Positions 34,229 to 46,171 of a stretch of DNA of 64,000 nt are shown here, in pieces. The notes under the pieces were generated by a model that saw only the letters and a list, made by a program, of their open reading frames with translations, ran no database searches and was not told the origin of the DNA. The number at the start of each line of letters is the position of its first letter. Position 1 is the stretch's first letter. This DNA comes from Xylona heveae TC161 (taxonomy: Eukaryota; Ascomycota; Xylonomycetes; Xylonales; Xylonaceae): the NCBI RefSeq assembly GCF_001619985.1, contig NW_017264198.1, forward strand, positions 186,001-250,000. The letters are read 5' to 3'. Both the position numbers and the translations under genes were made by a program.

Positions 34229-35314
34229 TTAAAAAGGAACTTCCGTCCCAAGGCCCTTCTCCTTTGCAATTCGCAATAACTCTGAGCCTATAAGCACGTC
34301 CATTATACCCATGCCGACACATTTGAACACACGAGTGCCAGTCCACTTTGCCCAGCTGGGAGACACCCCAGCACGTCTGTCACCCCGCTCTTGAGTGAGC
34401 AACTCGCCAACTTCGACAAGCCGGTCCCCTGTGACCTTCGCGTCAGCAAGCTCGCCAGACTCCTCTAGGCAGGCTTCCCTGTTGTCGACATAGATGGTGG
34501 GCCCGCCAGAAAGTAGTGTCGCGGTGTCAACCTCCTTCATGTGAGGCTGATAAGAACCAATCATCGAGATGTATCTAGTATGTTCCTCTTGTTTTGACCC
34601 TTCCAGATAAGAGTATGGAAATAGTGGCGAAGTAGAAGGCGTACAGCAGAAGAGGGCGTTGCTCTTTACGAGCCTCTGCCGAACTTGATCTTCATTCTGC
34701 GGCACACGAGCTAGGACCTCAAATTGTACCTCTGGGTACCGTGCATGGAGTTCTTCAAAGAGGCAAGCTTTCAAATGCTCCAAACGCTCTGCATTGCGGT
34801 TGATGATGGTGACACGGCCGATCGTCCCGGGCGGTGTGAGTAAAAGTGCAAGTCGAACGTGCCACTCCGCTTGTGTTCCGGCTCCGAATACTACAACATT
34901 GATAGGTTCCTTGACAGATGATTGCCAATCGTGATGGGAGAAGATAATCATGCTGGTTAGGGCCGTCCGAAAACCCGTAATATCTGCAGCGTTCAGAAGA
35001 CCCTGTATGTGACCGGTTGGGTTGAAGATGTTAAGGGCGCTATTCAGTCCGCCAGCAGGTGGCATCGACACCACTTTTATGCCAGTCACATTCGTCGTCG
35101 AGGATGGCATAAATAGTGTCGTGGTTTTTAGAGGGGTCGTTATCCGCGCGCGAAGAGGCTGAAAGATGGTCTTCTGATGATCTTCCCCTTCGGATTTTTC
35201 TTGTGTTGAATAATCCGCCAGCATCTGGCAGAACGTATCAAGAATCTCATGGCTCTGCTCTGGCGATAGACCGTGCAGAATACCTGCAATCTCCTCCTTA
35301 TTAAGGACTAACAT
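34229..35314 (-). CDS. Ornithine cyclodeaminase / mu-crystallin family protein
   Basis: This is a single exon of 361 residues, the usual length for the family. The N-terminal substrate-binding half has TTTLFMPSSTTNVTGIKVVSM, whose basic residue corresponds to the substrate-carboxylate site, and GLLNAADITGFRTALTS. The NAD(P) Rossmann half has VVVFGAGTQAEWHVRLAL, VTIINRNAERLEHLK, the segment SNALFCCTPSTSPLF, and RYISMIGSYQPHMKEVD. Family members include ornithine cyclodeaminase, alanine dehydrogenase and ketimine reductase (mu-crystallin), so the substrate cannot be told from sequence by eye. In filamentous fungi such genes are sometimes in secondary-metabolite clusters, but the neighbours here are not biosynthetic. 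Confidence 0.92.
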   Translation of the reverse strand: MLVLNKEEIAGILHGLSPEQSHEILDTFCQMLADYSTQEKSEGEDHQKTIFQPLRARITTPLKTTTLFMPSSTTNVTGIKVVSMPPAGGLNSALNIFNPTGHIQGLLNAADITGFRTALTSMIIFSHHDWQSSVKEPINVVVFGAGTQAEWHVRLALLLTPPGTIGRVTIINRNAERLEHLKACLFEELHARYPEVQFEVLARVPQNEDQVRQRLVKSNALFCCTPSTSPLFPYSYLEGSKQEEHTRYISMIGSYQPHMKEVDTATLLSGGPTIYVDNREACLEESGELADAKVTGDRLVEVGELLTQERGDRRAGVSPSWAKWTGTRVFKCVGMGIMDVLIGSELLRIAKEKGLGTEVPF

Positions 35315-35954
35315 AGTCGGTCCGTTGTCAAAGAATTTAGAGGTATTTCAGATATCGATGGTCTGCCAAGTGGTGATTTTATAAATTTAAATCAGAAGAT
35401 TGACGGTTGAGACGGTGTGTGATCAACGCGCTGGCTGAAATCTGTTTCTCCCACATTTACTTTTTGGACAATCGTTGGCAGTCACCAAGGTGAGACCAGT
35501 AAATAAATGAGTGCTTGAAGCTGCCAACCTTATCACCGATGACGGAGCACGATAAGCAAATTAAGTTACGGGAACTTCTTACTCGGACAGACTTACCCGA
35601 GCATTCGAACTCCTGCCGTCCCGCTCTGACCGAGTAACGAATGGAAACGGAATGCCTTCCCGAGTCATTGTAGGTCCGTGTGCTGTCAGAGGATGTCAAT
35701 ACGTACGTGGGCACATCGTTTATTTGAAACCCCTGTTCTATAGATTCTCATTGAAGCATATGCCAGGCGGGGTTCTGACTCTGTTATGTATTCTATGGCG
35801 CGCAAGGGGGCGCAACTAAACGTGATGGCTAAACCTACGGGTCCGAAATTTACAGAGAACTGATCACGAGTAGATGTTTAATAGCACCAAGAATGGAATC
35901 AAATGCTAATCTAGTTCCAATGGCTTGCTTTATATCGTTTTAATATTTGCAGAG
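35315..35954. other. Spacer, OCD-like promoter and FN3 gene 3' end
   Basis: This 640-bp stretch contains no supported gene. The 85-codon minus-strand open frame at 35457-35714 has no recognisable motif. Confidence 0.5.
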
Positions 35955-38900
35955 CTACAAATGACCATGTTCATCGGCTTCCTCCCCCGTCGCGCTGGCC
36001 TTTTCGCTCATTTCGTTCACTATTGCTCTGTCCTTCTCGTCCTTTTTCTGTTTCCTGCGCAACGACCCTTTGAAAATGCTGCTCATCCCACCGCCGCTAG
36101 ACGGATGAGGACTGTGACCGCTGGTCGCGGGGATGCTCTCAGTGCTGCGATCCATCTGTTTGTCACTGGCCCCAGCCGCTGCTTCCTCGTCCGTTTCATA
36201 TGGGCCACCTCCCAAGTCGCCAGATTTCTTGAAGAGTCCTCCCTTGTCTTTCGTCCACGGCATATTAAACATCCCCGAGCTGCCTTTGCGAGTGAGTTTC
36301 TGGATAAAAGATTCCTTGTCTTTCGAGCTAGCGAGCGACGAAGTCAACGGCTCTGAGATGGCTTGCTCAAGAGAATCATATGACTCTGCTATTGAATCAG
36401 CAGTCTTGATTGACCGAGCGTCTTTTGACTTGCGCGAGTCTGACGGCGAAGTACCGATAAAATCCAGCAAAGATTCATCTCCTTGTTTGTTGCTCGCTTC
36501 TTCCTCCTGGCCCACGTTTCTAGGGTCGCCGAGACCAAAAAAGGTCCTAAAGGTCGGCGCCGTTGGATTGAGTTTCGGTGTAATGGGTCTTTGAGAGGAC
36601 AGCGGTCGAGTGCCAATCGGAGCGGGTGGAGGCGTGTGTCGAGATATGGCGCTCTGCAAGGGATCCGAATCGAGTTGGGTCATGCTTAGCGGAAGGTTGC
36701 TGGATGATCCGTATTGTATTGACGGCCTCCGAGACGGCGTTCGCGACCAAGATTCGGATGCAAACCAGTCAGGAACGAGAGGACTACTCCTGTGAATGGG
36801 CGTCTCAGTCGTAGGCCATCCAAACGGCTGGTTATCAGAGGAAGGCCGAGGAAAGCTTGTAGTCTCAATCGACGGGCGATCCGACGAGGTCCTTCGTGAC
36901 GCAGGGGCCTCGGGAAAGAACTTTGAAGGCTCTAATGGATCATAGCGGGAGCTGAACATGTTGAAATGGCGGCGGCGACTTGGTGTGTGCTTAACAGGAC
37001 CAGTAGCATCTTCCCCACTGGTGTCATGACTGATGGCTGTACTTCGGTTTAGTAAGCTCGTCATCATCGGACTAACCCAGCTGCTACCGGAATGGCTGCC
37101 TCGTCGCCGTCGGGTACCAATTGGATCAAGTTCACCGTTCCCTTGATCGATATTTCGTGGGAAAGATTGACTTTGGCCAGGTTTGAGGGACCCCAAAACA
37201 GGAGGTTCATTTGGAAGAGTCTTTCCTCGCTGTCGATTCAAGCCAAAGAGACTTGCCAGTCGCCTTGATCCGGCAAGGTTCGTATCAGAGGCACCGCCCA
37301 TTCCAAAAGATGGGCCAGTAGAATGAACCGAGCGTCGATCTGCGTCGACCAGACCCTCGGACCCTGTGGGAAACGCGTGTAAATTGTTCAAACTTTCCCT
37401 TGGGCTAGAAAACACGCTGGGCGAGCTGCCATCAGAAACGGGGGATGTAGGTCCACGAAGGGTGGGGTCGAGCCCAGCGGGGCCTAGCCCCGAAAAGCCA
37501 TTCGTGTTTGCAGAGGAAGGCTTGATCGGCGAGCCTTGCATGTCTTCGTCGCCGAGTAGGTCTCGAGGAAGCAGAGCATCTGCAGTCGGACTCATTGGAG
37601 CACCGCCAGTGAGAGCATCACGCTCGGCTTGGGTCATACCGGGCTCTTCTGAAGTGCCAGGGATAGCCATGCCATTGCTCATATTGAAAAATGGGGAAGA
37701 TGATGCGAACGTAGGCGAAATGTTGGGAATGCTAACTGGCGTCGAGATAGAGAACCGATTATCTGCACCTGGGACATCATTAAAGGTAGATGACAACGTG
37801 TTCGTGCGAGACTTGCGTTGACGAATCCTCTTTGGCTTATTCTTCTTCCCAGCAAGATCGAGTTCAGAACCGGAGATGGAGTTGATGGGCACTGGATCAT
37901 TGTTCAAGCGGGAGTTAAGGAAGCTCAGCCGTTCTTGAGCTTGCTGATAATTTGCTTGCGCCTGTAAAAGAAGTCAACTTCAAACAAGATTCAGTCAATA
38001 GCGATAGAAAGCGTTTACCTGCTGGAGAGTGTTCCATGCGGAAGTGTACTGAGCCTGCAAGCCACGTAGCTTAGCTTCCCATTGTCGATCCTTTTCCTTT
38101 TCAATTCTCTCTGCTTCTCGAGCCTCCTCTTCGTCCTTCTCCTCCTGTTTCTTCTTTGCTTCTTCGAGATCTTTGATGTGGATGCCCTTTTCTCGAATGT
38201 CTTCTTCCAACATCTTGACCGCCGCAAGATTCTCAGTAGTCTCCTTCCGCAAATCCTCGACTTTGTGCTCCGACGCTTCAAGGTAATCATTTCGTTCTAC
38301 AACGATATCCTCGCGAGACTGCCGCATCTCCTCAATATCTCGACGCCAGCGGCGAATATCTTCTTTCATCTTGTTTCGTTCATCCAATTTCTGTTGCAGT
38401 GTCCTCTCAAGGGCAACCTTCCTAGCCTGTGCCTGCCGGTTGTTACGTTCAAGGCTGGCCACTTGCTTTCGAAGGTCGGCGCTGGCGTCTTCTCGTTCCT
38501 TCAAGGCCTGCCTCAGCTGCTCGCGTTCCTGAATCAGAGCAGACTTTCCTTTTTGGAATTCCTCCTCTTCCTCCCCGGCTTGCTTGTCAGATTCTTCCTG
38601 CTCTTTTCGCAATCCTTCGAGCACTTCAGTGAGCTCCTGAACAGTATGCTCGGACTCCGACTCAGGCTCAGGCTCCAGTCCAACTTGCGCTGTTGACGAT
38701 TGATCAAGTGAAGTATTCGCCGGTGATTGTCGTCTGCTTACACCTAATCGCTTGCTGGGCAGAGAGGTCACGCTCTGGTCTCTGGTGATAAGTGGCGCCG
38801 TAGGGACTGCCGTTGCAGTCTCCAAGGTCGTGCCATGGGCCTTCACACCTGGAGACTCGTCCCCAGCGCTTGGGGTACTGTTGGACTTCTCTCCGGTACA

Positions 38901-39492
38901 GAGGGCGCCGGGGAGAAGATGATCTGGCCCTTCCTTGTTGCGCCATGTTTTTAATCTGATGAGAGGACTGGGGGTTTGGAAATTGCTAGGATTGGTGGCA
39001 ATTACGCGTACCACGTAGAAGGTGTCGGGCTTGAGTCCAGTAACATTTATTGACGTTTCGTGTCGGGCCGACTCACCCACTGATCAGAGCGCTGTCAGCG
39101 GCGATCATGACAATGCAAGACTGGAAAAGCACTTACCAACCACTCCATTGACCTGAATGAGATGTTTGACAACGGTATTGGGATTCTCGGGCAACTTCCA
39201 GTAGAGTGTGATAGAGTCCGACTTGATGCCTGCCAGTGATACATCTGGAGCTGCTGGAACATCCAAGCCCAGTACCTCGATGAGTTCAGGCAGCGGCTTC
39301 TGAAAGACCAGCCATGCTCGATACAACAGCCTAGTGAAACTATGAGCCCAGTGATTGCAATGCGGGACGCCCCATTGGATCCGTTGACACTTACCATGCG
39401 ACAGCAGTCACGGTAGCCAGTAAATTTATCAGCGCAAACATCTCGGGCGAGAGGTCTGGGAGCTGACCCGAAAGCCATGCGACCAGAGACAT
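35955..39492 (-). CDS. Membrane-anchored FN3 and coiled-coil protein
   Basis: Four exons: 39492-39395, 39330-39137, 39079-38019 and 37961-35955, about 1119 residues. The start MSLVAWLSGQLPDL leads into one hydrophobic helix at about 14-40 (LINLLATVTAVAWLLYRAW). A fibronectin type III-like domain follows at about 58-140: PDVSLAGIKSDSITLYWKLP, then TSINVTGLKPDTFYVVRVIA. Residues about 245-450 are a long charged coiled coil (LEGLRKEQEESDK, then LERTLQQKLDERNKMKEDIRRW). The C-terminal half is Ser/Pro-rich and probably disordered, with a few conserved-looking patches (RKSRTNTLSSTF, FTFASSSPFF-type repeats, IQKLTRKGSSGMFN). I do not recognise a named orthologue. The layout suggests a membrane-tethered scaffold, perhaps cortical or ER. 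Confidence 0.82.
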
Positions 39493-40683
39493 GTGGACAA
39501 TATCGAAACCATGAGATCAGGGTGCGCGAATCAGCGACAAGATATGAAAAGACCGAGGTCCTCCGTCAGGGTACTCAACAGCAAGCTTTCCTTATCGACC
39601 CCTGCCGTCCCGATGATTCACTCGTTGCTTGCCCTCCGCTTGACTGTTGTCAAGTTTACTGGTTTCTCTACGACTTCACACTTCTTTCTGATGCGGAGGG
39701 TCGGCCCTACAGCGACATGTTTTGCCGATCCGCCAGCAAGCCGAAGCGAGCGCACGTGATACCCAGTTGGGGACCGGAATATATCCCAAGTACAAAGTAA
39801 TATGGACGTTAACTATAAGGAATATTTTTACTCGATTCATACTAGGAATCGATGCGATGTATTTTGTTTCATTAAAAAGAAAAATATGAAGCAACTCATA
39901 TAATCCTTGTATAAACAAGCTCAAGCCTCTACTGGGCAATGAGATTGAATCTGTTCGCAGTATAGTGAAACGTAACCGGGAAATGCCGGCAGTCAAGCCA
40001 AGAGTCATGGTTCGCTGGTTGGAATCTTCCATTCCAGTTTAATACTTGGTGGGAACTTAATCGAACCACTCAGTAACTAAAGTTAAGCCAAGTACTGAAT
40101 AGGTACTCGGCTGTGTGCGGGTGTTCCCCATCAAACAGTTAAACGGGGAATAAAATGGAGCAATGTTGAACCTAAAGATCCAACCTCGTCAGTTCCTTCG
40201 GCCCTTGGGATTTTCCACTAAGATACGTCAACCCGGAAGCCGCCCCAAAGCTGTTTAACGTTGAGACCCAAGAGACCCATCGGAAATTCCCCACACAAAG
40301 CTTGCTGCAGCTCCAGGCTCCAACATAACCACATCTCCAGTATCATTCTCGTCACCAACTGCTAACCATCATACCATCAAACACGCGGCAGCGGGGCTCG
40401 TCGAGTCCACTCGTGTGTGGCAGTCTTTACTAGACATTCCGTTTGTATCTGTTTTCGCCTTCAGCATGTGATCTGCGACACACCACTCAGCCTGCCTGTC
40501 TTGGTCGCCTCCTTGAATATCTGAGCGCAATCGCTTTACTCGCCCTTTTATGGCAGCGAGCGAGCATATCTCGGAAGAACAGCGCAAAATTATTGATCGA
40601 TTTTACTTTTTGGATCTTGTGGACTTCGACCTGCTTTTGGTTTCGTCCGTTCCGAGGAGTCCGCCCTTGAGTTCGCCGGCGTC
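39493..40683. promoter_or_regulatory. Divergent intergenic region, FN3 gene / PAH1
   Basis: This 1.19-kb stretch lies between divergent genes and should hold both promoters. The part from about 40270 to 40680 is C/T-rich and likely the PAH1 leader. The overlapping short open frames lack support. Confidence 0.55.
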
Positions 40684-43416
40684 ATGCAGTATGTCCGGAG
40701 CATTTCCGGCTCAGTCTCCAAGACATGGAACTCTATCAACCCCGCCACTTTGTCAGGTGCTATAGATGTGATTGTTGTGGAGCAAGAAGATGGTAAGCAC
40801 TTTTTGAAGTTCTGCGAACCTGCCCGGCTTCTTACACTGAACTAGGTTCTCTGGCATGTTCTCCCTTTCATGTCCGCTTCGGGAAGTTTTCTCTTCTCAG
40901 ACCATTTGAGAAGAAGGTGGGTTCGAGCTGTCTTGTCCAAGAAAATAACCCGGCCGTTGACTGTGACAAAGGTTGAATTCAGGGTCAATGGAGTCAAGCA
41001 GGAATATTCCATGAAACTGGGAGAAGGCGGCGAAGCGTTCTTCGTCTTTGAAACAGCAGACGACGTTCCCGCCGCGCTCCAGACATCCCCTTTGATTACT
41101 CCAGCCATGAGCCCGCAGAGCCTCCCTGCCGAATTGGACAATGGCTCATCCCTCAGGGAACCTGAATATCTAGACTTGGAAACAGGAGGCAAGGGTTTTA
41201 ATGGCTCAGCGGCGATTCGAAGGGCAGAAGCAGGCATTCCCATCTTGTCTCCGGAGAGGAGAGCGCAGAGCGACCTTGGTAAGTTGAACATGACGACACT
41301 TCACGCTGGCAATCCAGGTCTAACGATTGTTGAAAGGCAACATAACTCCTCTATCTAGTTCACCTGACGCCCTACTCAAATCATCCATGACCGACGATTG
41401 GCCCAATCAAATCCCCACGTCCGCCTCTCTTATAGAGCGTGCCGCTTCTGCTGATGCTCTTCCAACGACTTTAAAGCCCTTTGGAAATACCCTCAGAGCC
41501 TCTCAATCTACCGAAGCACTCAGCATCGCGCCAACGCAGACCACCGAAGAAGCTTTGGAGAAAGGGGAAGAACGTTCCGGAAGGTCTAATAGCCCACCGC
41601 CTGTCCCAACTTCTGAGGCAATCAACAGAGCCATCTCCCTCTCTAAAAAGTTCTCGGGGTCAAATATCCCAACCCACGTAACTGAGAAGGGAGATTTAAT
41701 GTTGGATATGACTGGTTATAAGAGTAACGACGAGGATTCGCTGCGAGCTGAAGTGCTCGCTCGCAAAATCCTTGCGGAGGAGCTAGAAGGGAGCTATGAT
41801 ATTGGAGCCCTCATTAGTGCCGATGAGCACGGAAACCTGTGGATCTACAGCAGCGAACAAGCTAAAGAAGCTGCAATGAAGTCAGCTGGCGCGGTTCACG
41901 CGCTGCTCAGTGGTTCAGCCAGGCCTCAAAGTGACGCCGCGTCCGATCCAGGTTACCACAGCGATGGTGAGCACAGCACGCCCTCAATTGAAGGTCCTGG
42001 CGACCGGCAGCGTCGGGAATCAGACGGTGCCCTTGATGGGCTCGTAACGCCGCCCAAAACTCCAAATGCGACGACAGCAGGTGATCCGAATCGTAATTAT
42101 GCGAAAACTCTTCGTCTCACAAGTGAGCAGCTGAAAGCTCTCAATCTCAAGCCCGGCGTCAACACCATGAGCTTCAGTGTCAACAAATCAACCTGCAACG
42201 CTTTCATCTACCTTTGGTCTTTTGACGTTCCAATAGTCATCTCCGACATTGACGGAACGATAACCAAGTAAGTTGTTCCGCTCAGCAAGGAGAAATGCGG
42301 CAGGCCATTTTTTTTTAACTAACTTGCATTGCCAGGTCTGATGCGCTGGGCCACGTGTTGAACATGATCGGCCGTGACTGGACCCATGTCGGGGTCGCAA
42401 AACTGTATACGGACATTGTGGCGAACGGCTACAATATCATGTACCTCACCAGTCGGTCCGTTGGACAGGCAGACACTACGAGAGCATATCTCAATGGGGT
42501 TGTTCAAGAAGGCTATAAACTGCCCAAAGGCCCCGTGATTCTGAGCCCCGATCGCACTTATGCTGCCCTACGACGAGAAATTTACCTTCGCAAGCCAGAA
42601 GTGTTTAAAATGTCATGCCTACGAGACATTTTAAATCTCTTTGGTCAGAAGCACAACCCATTCTATGCTGGTTTTGGTAATCGATTCACGGATGCCCTAA
42701 GCTACCGATCTGTCAACATACCGTCTAATCGTATCTTCACAATCAACTCGAATGCAGAGGTCTCTTTGGATCTCCTCAGCTTGAACAAATACAGGAGTAG
42801 CTATGTTTCCATGCGGGAAATTATTGATCATTTCTTCCCTCCTGTAGGGCTTTTGGTGAAGGAAGGTGGTGAGGAGTTCACCGATTTCAACTATTGGAGA
42901 GACACACCTCTCGAGCTGGATGATTTCTCTGCGAGTGAAAGTGAAGATAGCGAGGAGGATGTTGAGGAGGAAGGAAGCGTTCATAGCGAAGATGAAGGGA
43001 GCGAAGGTTCTGATGAAGACGATCAAGTGACCAACCTTGGGGAAAGTTTTGTCTCCCAGAGGACACTGGACGAGACCGGGGACATGGATGAATCTATCTT
43101 GGAAAGTATCGAGGGTGACGATATCGCTGGAGAAGCCTTCAGGTCAAATGACTATAATGATGAGTCTGAGGAAGATGAGGATGACAATGCTTACGAGGAG
43201 GATGGTGAAGAGGAAAACGAAGACGATAAGGAACAAGAGTCACGAGGCGAACCTAAAGCCAGCAGCATTGACGCGGACATTGGTCTCACCAGTGATGTGG
43301 TTGATGACCTCGATGACAGAGTGAAAAGCCTCACACTGGGCAGAGATACAGCCGATGGGACTCCTGTACCTTCTGCGACACGAGGGAGTAATGAGCATAC
43401 TGAGACGAGGGAATGA
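40684..43416 (+). CDS. PAH1: Phosphatidate phosphatase (lipin/Pah1/Ned1)
   Basis: Five exons: 40684-40792, 40846-40916, 40972-41278, 41337-42267 and 42336-43416, coding for 832 residues. It is the Mg-dependent phosphatidate phosphatase that makes diacylglycerol for triacylglycerol and phospholipid synthesis and controls nuclear-ER membrane growth. The lipin N domain starts at residue 1 (MQYVRSISGSVSKTWNSINP) and includes SPFHVRFGKFSLL with the essential glycine, and VEFRVNGVKQEYSMKLGEGGEAFFVF. The haloacid-dehalogenase catalytic motif DIDGT (about residue 465) lies in VISDIDGTITKSDALGHV; an intron cuts immediately after it. The C-LIP part continues GRDWTHVGVAKLY and GFGNRFTDALSYRSV. The tail is acidic, as in fungal Pah1, where acidity supports recruitment by the Nem1-Spo7 phosphatase. 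Confidence 0.96.
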
Positions 43417-44044
43417 CGGCACGTCGATTCATTTCAAGCGGCGGGTTTGGGAGCAGCACAACTGTTTTCTCAACGCGAATCTCATCTCCTAAGCTGAAAT
43501 TTTTATTAAATCTTCACTCCGACGGGAATGGCGTTTGCAAGTGTTACATTATTACTGCATAGCATAGCATAGCATTTGGTGGCATGGCATTTCGGGCTCG
43601 GATCTGGCGTACTTATAAGACCTCGGACTTGACCTAACAGCACTATATTATAGAATTAATTTGATAATTTCACTATGAGCTGCGGAACTGTATTAGAAAA
43701 TTGCATGCCATTCAAACTCAAGTCTCTCATCTGTTATTGTACGATCTCCTTCTGGCTGAACCGCAGTCGCATATATCTCGATTTGGTTTAGCGTGGTGCT
43801 TAACCTCAGGTCCGAGCTTGAGGCTCAGTTGACAGAGTGATACCAGATGAACCAATATCATCACCAAGGAGCTTAGGACCTGGCAACAATTTCCAAGCAA
43901 TCAATCATCCCTCAAGGCTGTTCTCTCTTGTTGAGACGAATACGAAGCCAAATCTTACCTGAACAATCTATCCCGTCTCAACTTCTGAGTCCTGAGCTTC
44001 TCGCACTGCTCTGAACTGATCCTCCGCGGTCCTGCCTGCCTCCC
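43417..44044. other. Spacer, PAH1 3' end and TAF9 promoter
   Basis: This 628-bp stretch has a short GCATA microrepeat near 43557. No gene was supported. It should hold the PAH1 3' UTR and the TAF9 promoter. Confidence 0.55.
43557..43575. repeat. GCATA microrepeat
   Basis: About four copies of GCATA lie downstream of the PAH1 stop codon. It is simple sequence without a visible role. Confidence 0.8.
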
Positions 44045-45058
44045 ATGGCCGAAACCAACGGCGTTGCGCCTCAGCGCCCTCCATCTTCCGGGCCCCAGGC
44101 GCCTACAGAAAACCGACTTACTGCACCGCCAGCACCAGCACCAGCACCAGCAACAGGAGCAACTACACCAAACGCCAGCGGCGCTACTGGCCCTCTTCCA
44201 TCATCATCCTCATCAACAAGCAATATCGCCCAGCCCGAGTTTCCCGCGACTTCACTCAACGACGATGGTCTCTCGCGGCGACCACGCGACGCGCGGCTTA
44301 TCCACATGGTTCTCGCGAATCTCGGCGTCACAGCCTATCAAGAACGCGTCCCGCTACAGCTTCTCGACTTTGCATACCGGTATACCTCTTCCACCCTGCA
44401 GGACGCATTACACTTTACCATTGAAGGCTACGGCACCTCGGGAGGTGGTTCTTCAGGCAGCGGTAGTGGCGGAAAGGGAAGCGGTGGCGGCGGCGGTGGT
44501 GGTGGTGGAAGCGGAGGAGCAGGAGGCAGCGCGGGGCTCGTGAATAATCCCAACGATCTCAACTCTGTTTCTCTCCCTGCGCTGCGCTTGAGCATCGCCA
44601 GCCGCTTGAATTACCAGTTCAACCCTTCGCTGCCCAAGGAGTTTCTTCTAGAGCTCGCGCAGGAAAGGAACAAAGTGGCCCTGCCGAATGTTGGGCGCGA
44701 GTGGGGGCTGCGATTACCCCCCGAGCGCTACTGTCTGACTGGAGTCGGGTGGGGCTTGAAAGAAGAATGGGAAAGCGAAGGCGAGGAAGAAGTTGATGGT
44801 GATGGCCAGACTCAAACGAATGGTCGTCGAACTGGGAAAGACAGGAAGAAGAGGAAATTAAGTGATGCGAATGATGATGATAACGATGACGGGGATGAGA
44901 ATATGGCTGAAGATGAAGATGAAGATGAAGAAGAAGAAGGCGATGGAGAGGATGGAGATGCTCGCATGGAGGATCTCTTTGGTGAGCAGCCTGATGATGA
45001 AGATGGTGATGATCGCAAGGGCGAGGCGGGAAGAGATAGCGCCATGGCGGATGCGTAG
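44045..45058 (+). CDS. TAF9: TFIID/SAGA subunit TAF9
   Basis: This is a single exon of 337 residues. TAF9 carries an H3-like histone fold and pairs with TAF6 in TFIID and SAGA. After a Pro/Ala-rich N-terminus, the histone fold starts near residue 78 with RRPRDARLIHMVLANLGVTA and continues YQERVPLQLLDFAYRYTSST and LQDALHF. Immediately behind it lies an unusual run of about 40 Gly/Ser residues. The conserved middle part then resumes at about 180 with LPALRLSIASRLNYQFNPSL, PKEFLLELAQERN and LPPERYCLTGVGWGLK. The C-terminal quarter is highly acidic (Asp/Glu runs), common in fungal TAF9. No intron is needed. An antisense open frame over the acidic tail is an artefact. Confidence 0.95.
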   Translation: MAETNGVAPQRPPSSGPQAPTENRLTAPPAPAPAPATGATTPNASGATGPLPSSSSSTSNIAQPEFPATSLNDDGLSRRPRDARLIHMVLANLGVTAYQERVPLQLLDFAYRYTSSTLQDALHFTIEGYGTSGGGSSGSGSGGKGSGGGGGGGGGSGGAGGSAGLVNNPNDLNSVSLPALRLSIASRLNYQFNPSLPKEFLLELAQERNKVALPNVGREWGLRLPPERYCLTGVGWGLKEEWESEGEEEVDGDGQTQTNGRRTGKDRKKRKLSDANDDDNDDGDENMAEDEDEDEEEEGDGEDGDARMEDLFGEQPDDEDGDDRKGEAGRDSAMADA

Positions 45059-46171
45059 ATCTGGATGCGTTGTCCTCACCCATCCTTTGCGCCACCTTGC
45101 TTTCTCTTTCTCTTTCTCTTTCTCTTTCTCTTTCTCCTCCTCTTCCTCATCCTCATCCTCTTTCTCTCGCCTCATCTCTCCTCCTTTGCAGCGGCCGCCG
45201 TTATTCTTGGAGCCGGCGTCTTCGACCAGCTACTGCCGCCGCCGTGGGAACTGGCAGAGAGTGAACCTTCAAAACTGTATTCCATTCATGCATATCAATC
45301 GGCGCTGTTTTTCTTTTCATCTTACGGGCTAAACTCGGGAACAGGGAAAAATATATTAGGAGTTCAGGCGGGCGCCAAGTTGAGTTAGTTGGTTCTTATG
45401 GGGAATATTTTCATTGTATGATATGGTAGTCATAAGTTACAAGTTATTTGGATGGACATAAGGTAGTTGGTCCAAATAAGCACACTTCGTTTCGGACGAG
45501 TGTTTGAAATAGTCTAGTTGTCTACTTTTTACAAAAAAACTCTTTGTGGGGATACAGCGTGTTTGTTAAATTTTGACAGAAAGTGCAGTGAAATATCCGA
45601 CTTTCATTTTTCCAAAATGGTCTATTGTTTGAGATGCGTGGTAGTAGTGTATAGTATATTCCATAGAGGGGTATATAAGGGTTTCAAAATCCTGTGTTTA
45701 GTAGCTCTGCCCTGTCAACCAAGCGCTACAGCATCCCAACATGTGAAATTCATCTTGATACCCATAATACTAGTTGTACTCTATTTCTTGACTCCGTATA
45801 TACTACCCTATATGAAATATACACACTACAGATCTCTCCAACTCGACCACCAACGATATTCGTTGAATCTTTGATCCCGCCCGCAACCCGGTTCTAGATA
45901 AGGTGTCGAGAAAGCCGAAAGCCGAATATTTAATATATCGACAAGTTCTGTGAGGGAGATTGTACATGATACCTAAGGAACTGGGTAAAAAAGCCAATTG
46001 TGCTCAAAAAAAAAAAAACAGAAGAAATAGAAAGGAGATGAAACGCCATACAATGCACATGTCCATGCAGAAACACAAAGAAACGACTTAAGCCTGGCAG
46101 ACAGGAGAAGAAAAAAAGGAAGTGGGGTATTCGCCGTAAATCTTTGGCAAAAAAAAACGGGGGAGGGGGGT
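45059..46171. other. Convergent 3' spacer, TAF9 / CMC1
   Basis: This 1.1-kb stretch contains a pyrimidine tract with a hexamer array near 45101, then AT-rich sequence. The 118-codon + strand frame at 45518-45874 shows hydrophobic patches but no motif, and it is probably chance. Both 3' UTRs should be here. Confidence 0.55.
45101..45136. repeat. TTTCTC hexamer array
   Basis: Six perfect tandem copies of TTTCTC lie just after the TAF9 stop codon, followed by a CTC/CAT-rich extension to about 45175. It is a polypyrimidine microsatellite in the likely 3' UTR. Confidence 0.92.

Noticed and set aside
36389-36868. Short frames on both strands inside the FN3/coiled-coil gene
   Set aside because: They are shadows of a Ser/Pro-rich exon already read in frame.
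44619-45175. Minus-strand open frames over the TAF9 acidic tail
   Set aside because: They are made of Ser/His/Ile-rich shadows of GAT/GAA codons and the CTTTCT microsatellite.
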